Translations under genes and position numbers: made by a program | Origin: Halobacillus shinanisalinarum | GTDB lineage: Bacteria; Bacillota; Bacilli; Bacillales; Halobacillaceae | Assembly: GCF_022919835.1 (NCBI RefSeq) | Contig: NZ_CP095074.1 | Coordinates: forward strand, 62,001-126,000 | DNA length: 64,000 nucleotides | Direction of reading: 5' to 3' | Notes under the pieces: model-generated | What the model was told of the DNA's origin: nothing | Seen by the model: the letters and a program-made list of their open reading frames with translations, nothing else | The model's database searches: none | Shown here: in pieces, positions 60,279-64,000 of the stretch | Numbering within the stretch: position 1 is the first letter of the stretch | How the letters are laid out: every line of letters begins with the position of its first letter

Positions 60279-63065
60279 TTACAACCATTTTTCCATCTCT
60301 TGTACAAGTGTTGAAGTTGATTTATACATAAGCGGTACATCTGGAATAGATGCGAGAAAGTGCCTTCCATACTTCGCTTCTATTAGACGGTGGTCACAAA
60401 CAAACACCACACCCCGGTCAGTCGTAGACCGAATCAAACGTCCGAATCCTTGTTTAAAACGAATAATAGCCTGAGGAAGCGAGTGGTTCATAAATGGGCT
60501 TTGGCCTTGTTGTTTAAGTCTGTAATCTCGCATGACCTGTAAAGGTTGATCTGGTGGTTGGAAAGGAAGGCGAACAATTACAAGGCATGAAAGATCATCT
60601 CCAGGAATATCTACTCCTTCCCAGAAAGAACTTGTTCCTAGCAAAATAGATTGATCAAAAGTTTGGAAATTCTTCCTCAGACGATCCCTGCTTCCGGTTG
60701 AGATCCCTTGCGCAAAAACCATGAATTCCTCAGGATTAATGACATCCTTCAGCAAATAATACGTTTTTCTAAGCATATCATATGAGGTAAACAAAACGAG
60801 CATTCGACCTTTAGTGGCATGAGCAATCGAGTAAATCGCTTCACTAATCGAATAAATAAACTCCTCAGGATCCTCTTTGATATTGGGAAAATCATTTGGA
60901 ACCATCAGCCTGACCCGCTGCTTATAATCATAAGGGGATGGAATGGACAGTTCATAAAGATCCTTCCATTTGGCTACACCTATTAGACGCTTCATATAGT
61001 CAAAAGAGCCATTTGTAGTAAGTGTCGCACTCGTCAATACAACACTTTTCTTCGTCAGAAATAACCTTTCCTGCAGAAGGCCAGCTACATTTAAAGGCTC
61101 ACTATATAAATAAACTGAATTGGAGGCACCATCTACATCAATTTCAATCCACTTCACAACATTATCATCCAGAACAAAATAATGGACGAGTTGGTCGATA
61201 ATTGTCTCACAGACGCTTGCATTGGTTTCTAGTCTTGAGTATAGTACCCGGACATCCCCATTTTGCTCAATGGATAATAGCGGTCCAATAAGCTCCATTA
61301 GCGCTATTGCTTCCCTTTTAACAGCCTGAATATTAGATAAAAATCTTTGTGTCATTTCATCACTGGTATTAGCGAACACACTGTCTGTTTCTTTCAATAA
61401 ATATTGCGCTCGTCCAATATCGCTTCTTGATTGAGATCTTTTGCGAGTCGCCTTAACCTTCTGAAATAAGTATCTGGACAATTGATTAAGTTCCTCTTTA
61501 GCTTGTTCGACCTTGCGGCTTCCCTGCTGAATTTGTTTTTTCACATCGGCATCGATCTGTTTGAACACAGCAGGGTGAAACAGATCATTGAATTGGGTTA
61601 ATTGCCGCTGTAATTCTTTATAATTCAAACGAATACCAAAGTAGCGGCTGGCTATGGCTTCTAAATGATGAGCTTCATCTATAAGCACCCTATCATAGGC
61701 AGGGAGACGCTGCTCATTACTAATCAAATCTAAACATAGAAGCGAATGATTCGTAATAAGAAGATCTGCACGCTCAGCCCTTTCTTCAGCCCATTGAAAA
61801 TAGGAGGCATGTTTGTTATTAAATGACATCGCCCCACCTGATTGTTCGGCGGAAATTTTATGCCAAAACTGCTGTCCGCTTGATGGCAGTTGAATTTCAT
61901 CAATGTCGCCTGTACTTGTTTTTGTCAGCCAAACTAAAATCATTGCCTTGGTTAAAACGATATCATAATTATCATAATACGATCTGTCCAACTCATAACT
62001 AAAATGAAGGAGACTGATATAATGCCTCTTCCCCTTATACAAAGCTACTTTTATGGGGCGGCCAAACAACTCTTCCATTCTGGGGATTTCCTCTTCTAAC
62101 AACTGATTTTGCAATGCGGTTGTATGCGTTGCAATAACCAGTCTTTCATTATGTGTGACCGAATAATATAAAGTAGAAAGTAAGTAGGCTAGTGACTTTC
62201 CCGTGCCTGCGCCAGCTTCAAGTAAGGCATGTCTTCCCTCGTCTAAGGATTGATACACAGCCTCTGACATTTGTCTCTGTCCTGATCTTTCCTCATAATG
62301 ATCCACTATCTTTTTTAAGCTTTCTTTACCTTCATATGCTTCCATTATCCATTGATTAAACGGCAGCTCAACATCTTTCGTTTCATAAAGTTCCTCTGGC
62401 TGCTTCTTTATCGGTAATCCATAATGAACCTCATATTGGTCATGACTTGATTGGTTATACCGTGCCTTTTCAACGGCAGTTTCAATAAAAGGTCTTACAT
62501 CACTTTTAAGTTTACCCACAATTTTTAGGATGTGTGTTAAGGTACGTTCAGGTAATGTATGTATCTCTTCTAACAGTAAGGTTAATAAATCTGCAGTCAC
62601 TTGAGCATCGGAAAGAGCCCTGTGCGGATGGGCGTGTCCAATGTTTAAATGATCAGCCAACTGTCCTAATTTAAAGCTTGGTGAACCAGGCAGAAAAATT
62701 CGGGCAAGCTCCACTGTATCAATGATAGGGTTATGCAGAGCTTCGTAGCCGCACCGAATAAATTCTTCATTAAGAAAACCGAGATCGAATTCGATATTAT
62801 GTGCGACTATATAACAATCCTCTACTAATTGGTACACGTCCTCGGCTATTTCTGAAAATAGCGGGGCATGAATAATATCCTCTTCTTGTATCCCAGTCAA
62901 AGCGGTAATGAACGGAGGAATTTCTCGTTCTGGATAAACAAGGCTTGAAAACTCCTCAATCACTTGGCCTTGCTTGATAATCACAATACCAATTTCAAGA
63001 ATACGGTCCTGTTTTGATGATGAGTTACCTGTTGTTTCTAAATCTACTATAGCAAAGGTCGACAT
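60279..63065 (-). CDS. dinG: DinG-family exonuclease/helicase
   Basis: A 928-residue protein with an N-terminal DEDD exonuclease domain (FAIVDLETTGNSSSKQDRIL near residue 4; YIVAHNIEFDLGFLNEEF; GHAHPHRALSDAQVTADL) fused to a DinG/XPD-like superfamily 2 helicase (Walker A EAGAGTGKSLAYLL near 275; DEAH as LLIDEAHHLEAIA near 455; SFWEGVDIPGDDLSCLVI; FGRLIRSTTDRGVVFVCD). The Fe-S cysteines of classical XPD are not evident, as usual for Bacillus DinG, which acts as a 3'-5' exonuclease. GGAGGG precedes ATG 63065. Between panD and ypmA in the normal order. Confidence 0.94.
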   Translation of the reverse strand: MSTFAIVDLETTGNSSSKQDRILEIGIVIIKQGQVIEEFSSLVYPEREIPPFITALTGIQEEDIIHAPLFSEIAEDVYQLVEDCYIVAHNIEFDLGFLNEEFIRCGYEALHNPIIDTVELARIFLPGSPSFKLGQLADHLNIGHAHPHRALSDAQVTADLLTLLLEEIHTLPERTLTHILKIVGKLKSDVRPFIETAVEKARYNQSSHDQYEVHYGLPIKKQPEELYETKDVELPFNQWIMEAYEGKESLKKIVDHYEERSGQRQMSEAVYQSLDEGRHALLEAGAGTGKSLAYLLSTLYYSVTHNERLVIATHTTALQNQLLEEEIPRMEELFGRPIKVALYKGKRHYISLLHFSYELDRSYYDNYDIVLTKAMILVWLTKTSTGDIDEIQLPSSGQQFWHKISAEQSGGAMSFNNKHASYFQWAEERAERADLLITNHSLLCLDLISNEQRLPAYDRVLIDEAHHLEAIASRYFGIRLNYKELQRQLTQFNDLFHPAVFKQIDADVKKQIQQGSRKVEQAKEELNQLSRYLFQKVKATRKRSQSRSDIGRAQYLLKETDSVFANTSDEMTQRFLSNIQAVKREAIALMELIGPLLSIEQNGDVRVLYSRLETNASVCETIIDQLVHYFVLDDNVVKWIEIDVDGASNSVYLYSEPLNVAGLLQERLFLTKKSVVLTSATLTTNGSFDYMKRLIGVAKWKDLYELSIPSPYDYKQRVRLMVPNDFPNIKEDPEEFIYSISEAIYSIAHATKGRMLVLFTSYDMLRKTYYLLKDVINPEEFMVFAQGISTGSRDRLRKNFQTFDQSILLGTSSFWEGVDIPGDDLSCLVIVRLPFQPPDQPLQVMRDYRLKQQGQSPFMNHSLPQAIIRFKQGFGRLIRSTTDRGVVFVCDHRLIEAKYGRHFLASIPDVPLMYKSTSTLVQEMEKWL

Positions 63066-63093
63066 GAAATCCCTCCAGTGTGGCCATAAAAGT

Positions 63094-63129
63094 AAGGATC
63101 CTGTCCTATTATACGTGGCCAAGATCCTT
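63094..63129 (-). terminator. Probable terminator after panD
   Basis: Minus strand AAGGATCTTG pairs with CAGGATCCTT (one mismatch, 16-nt loop), followed by ACTTTTATG; it lies between panD and dinG. Confidence 0.55.
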
Positions 63130-63155
63130 TCCATAGTTTAACTCTTGTTTCCACA

Positions 63156-63545
63156 TTAAAGGGGAAGAGCAGTTAATGGCGGCTCCTCCTCTAAGATTTC
63201 GACCACCTTGTTTCTTTCACCCATAATCGCAATTTTAGGTTTGAAATCGGCTAATTCTTCCTCGCTCAGCATGGCATAAGAAACGATAATGACGATATCA
63301 TCTGGCTGGACTAGTCTGGCTGCAGCTCCATTTAAGCAAATAACACCGCTTCCTCTTTCCCCAGCAATCACATATGTCTCTAATCGTGCGCCGTTATTGT
63401 TATTAACGATTTGAACTTTCTCGTGTGGCAGGATCCCAACACTGTCCAATAAGTTTTGATCAATCGTGATACTGCCCACGTAATTCAAATTGGCTTCTGT
63501 AACCCGTACGCGATGGATTTTTGCCTTCATCATTGTACGAAACAT
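63156..63545 (-). CDS. panD: Aspartate 1-decarboxylase
   Basis: A 129-residue pyruvoyl enzyme precursor that makes beta-alanine for pantothenate. The self-cleavage site is GS in [15 protein letters not shown] near residue 24, which gives the pyruvoyl group; [20 protein letters not shown] and [17 protein letters not shown] are conserved. ATG 63545 with GGAGGG. It follows panC after 19 bases. Confidence 0.95.
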   Translation of the reverse strand: MFRTMMKAKIHRVRVTEANLNYVGSITIDQNLLDSVGILPHEKVQIVNNNNGARLETYVIAGERGSGVICLNGAAARLVQPDDIVIIVSYAMLSEEELADFKPKIAIMGERNKVVEILEEEPPLTALPL

Positions 63546-63564
63546 GATGTGCCCTCCTTGTTCC

Positions 63565-64000
63565 TTACCCTAACGTCTTATCCCCTTTTTCATTAAAAAC
63601 AACATTATCAATTAATCTCGCTTTTTGATAATACACCGCTACAGCAAGAATAACTTGTTGATCTATGAACTCAATTAATTCTAGTTTAGGATAAGCTAAT
63701 AATTCGATATAATCTATATTACCATGAGATTTATTTTCAAGAAACTGTCGAACTTTTTTGATCAATTCACTTTTGCTCTTCTCACCATTTTCTACAAGCT
63801 GCCTGCCATATTGCAATGCCTGATGAATAGAAGGAGCTCCAACTCGCTCCTGATCAAATAGGTTCACGTTTCGACTGCTTTTTGCTAATCCGTCCTCCTC
63901 ACGTACTGTAGGTACCGCAACCAGATCAATAGGGTAATTAAAATCCTCTATTAAAGCATCTACCACAGCAATTTGCTGGGCATCTTTCATACCGAAGTAA
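63565..64000 (-). CDS. panC: Pantothenate synthetase, 5' end cut by window edge
   Basis: The C-terminal half of PanC (about 145 residues visible; the frame is open to the right edge). [20 protein letters not shown] and [16 protein letters not shown] (the KMSKS-like TREPDGLAMSSRN segment) are the pantoate/ATP site. It joins pantoate and beta-alanine. panC is followed by panD, as in the panBCD operon; panB would be off-window. Confidence 0.93.
   Translation of the reverse strand, partial: YFGMKDAQQIAVVDALIEDFNYPIDLVAVPTVREEDGLAKSSRNVNLFDQERVGAPSIHQALQYGRQLVENGEKSKSELIKKVRQFLENKSHGNIDYIELLAYPKLELIEFIDQQVILAVAVYYQKARLIDNVVFNEKGDKTLG

Overview
The window is chromosomal DNA of a spore-forming, low-to-moderate-GC Bacillota, most likely a halophilic or marine member of Bacillaceae close to Halobacillus, Thalassobacillus or Virgibacillus. 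The genus is inferred from protein character only. Evidence for the lineage: type-B RNase P RNA lies between ypsC and gpsB, a CotD-type spore coat gene is present, and the right third (gpsB-ypsA-cotD, recU-ponA, nth-dnaD-asnS-aspB-ypmB-ypmA-dinG-panD-panC) follows the Bacillus subtilis gene order. Strong AGGAGG-like ribosome sites precede most genes, and ATG, GTG and TTG starts are all used.

Layout. 1-10 kb: accessory and stress genes: a LysR regulator cut by the left edge, a remnant of a peptide/nickel-type solute-binding protein, a nitroreductase, a truncated HD hydrolase, and a quinone/electrophile-stress cluster (mhqR, ring-cleaving dioxygenase, mhqD, wrbA) with two visible MhqR-type operators. 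A VOC protein, CvfB, a luciferase-like monooxygenase, a PadR-like regulator and a small P-loop kinase follow. 10-16 kb: secreted LysM/3D wall protein, ABC-F ATPase, DUF2252 protein, cold-shock pair (ydjO-like and csp), Cu/Zn-SOD-like protein. 16-28 kb: two-headed dynamin DynA, YkqA, P1 peptidase, acylphosphatase, a frameshifted SDR gene, ferredoxin, phosphatase, AbrB-family membrane protein, MsrAB fusion, YqfQ, Ung. 28-40 kb: sbcDC, yozE, tatA-tatA-tatC, thyA-dfrA-mobA, ypgQ-like HD protein, DUF72, fhs. 40-48 kb: second csp, queuosine-precursor transporter, RNase H, a Fur-controlled small membrane protein, bpsAB type III polyketide pair, SDR, lipoprotein, M32 carboxypeptidase, ypsC. 48-64 kb: rnpB and the conserved housekeeping block ending in panC, cut by the right edge.

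Together the genes cover detoxification of quinones and electrophiles (mhq cluster, wrbA, nitroreductase, msrAB), nucleotide and one-carbon metabolism (thyA, dfrA, fhs, cdd, ung, ypgQ), DNA repair and replication (sbcDC, recU, nth, dnaD, dinG), envelope growth (ponA, gpsB, dynA, yocH-like) and protein export (Tat).

No CRISPR array, prophage, transposase or tRNA was found. The least explained content is: (i) a family of four modular intergenic repeats at 21.3, 25.3, 27.7 and 32.9 kb with shared asymmetric ends; (ii) several genes broken by single events (in-frame TAA in the dioxygenase, in-frame TAG in a DUF6123-like gene, one-base deletion in an SDR gene) plus truncation scars; (iii) a Fur-box small membrane protein; (iv) a perfect palindrome ahead of a lipoprotein gene. 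These are candidates for follow-up. I do not see a convincing new multi-gene defence or biosynthetic system.
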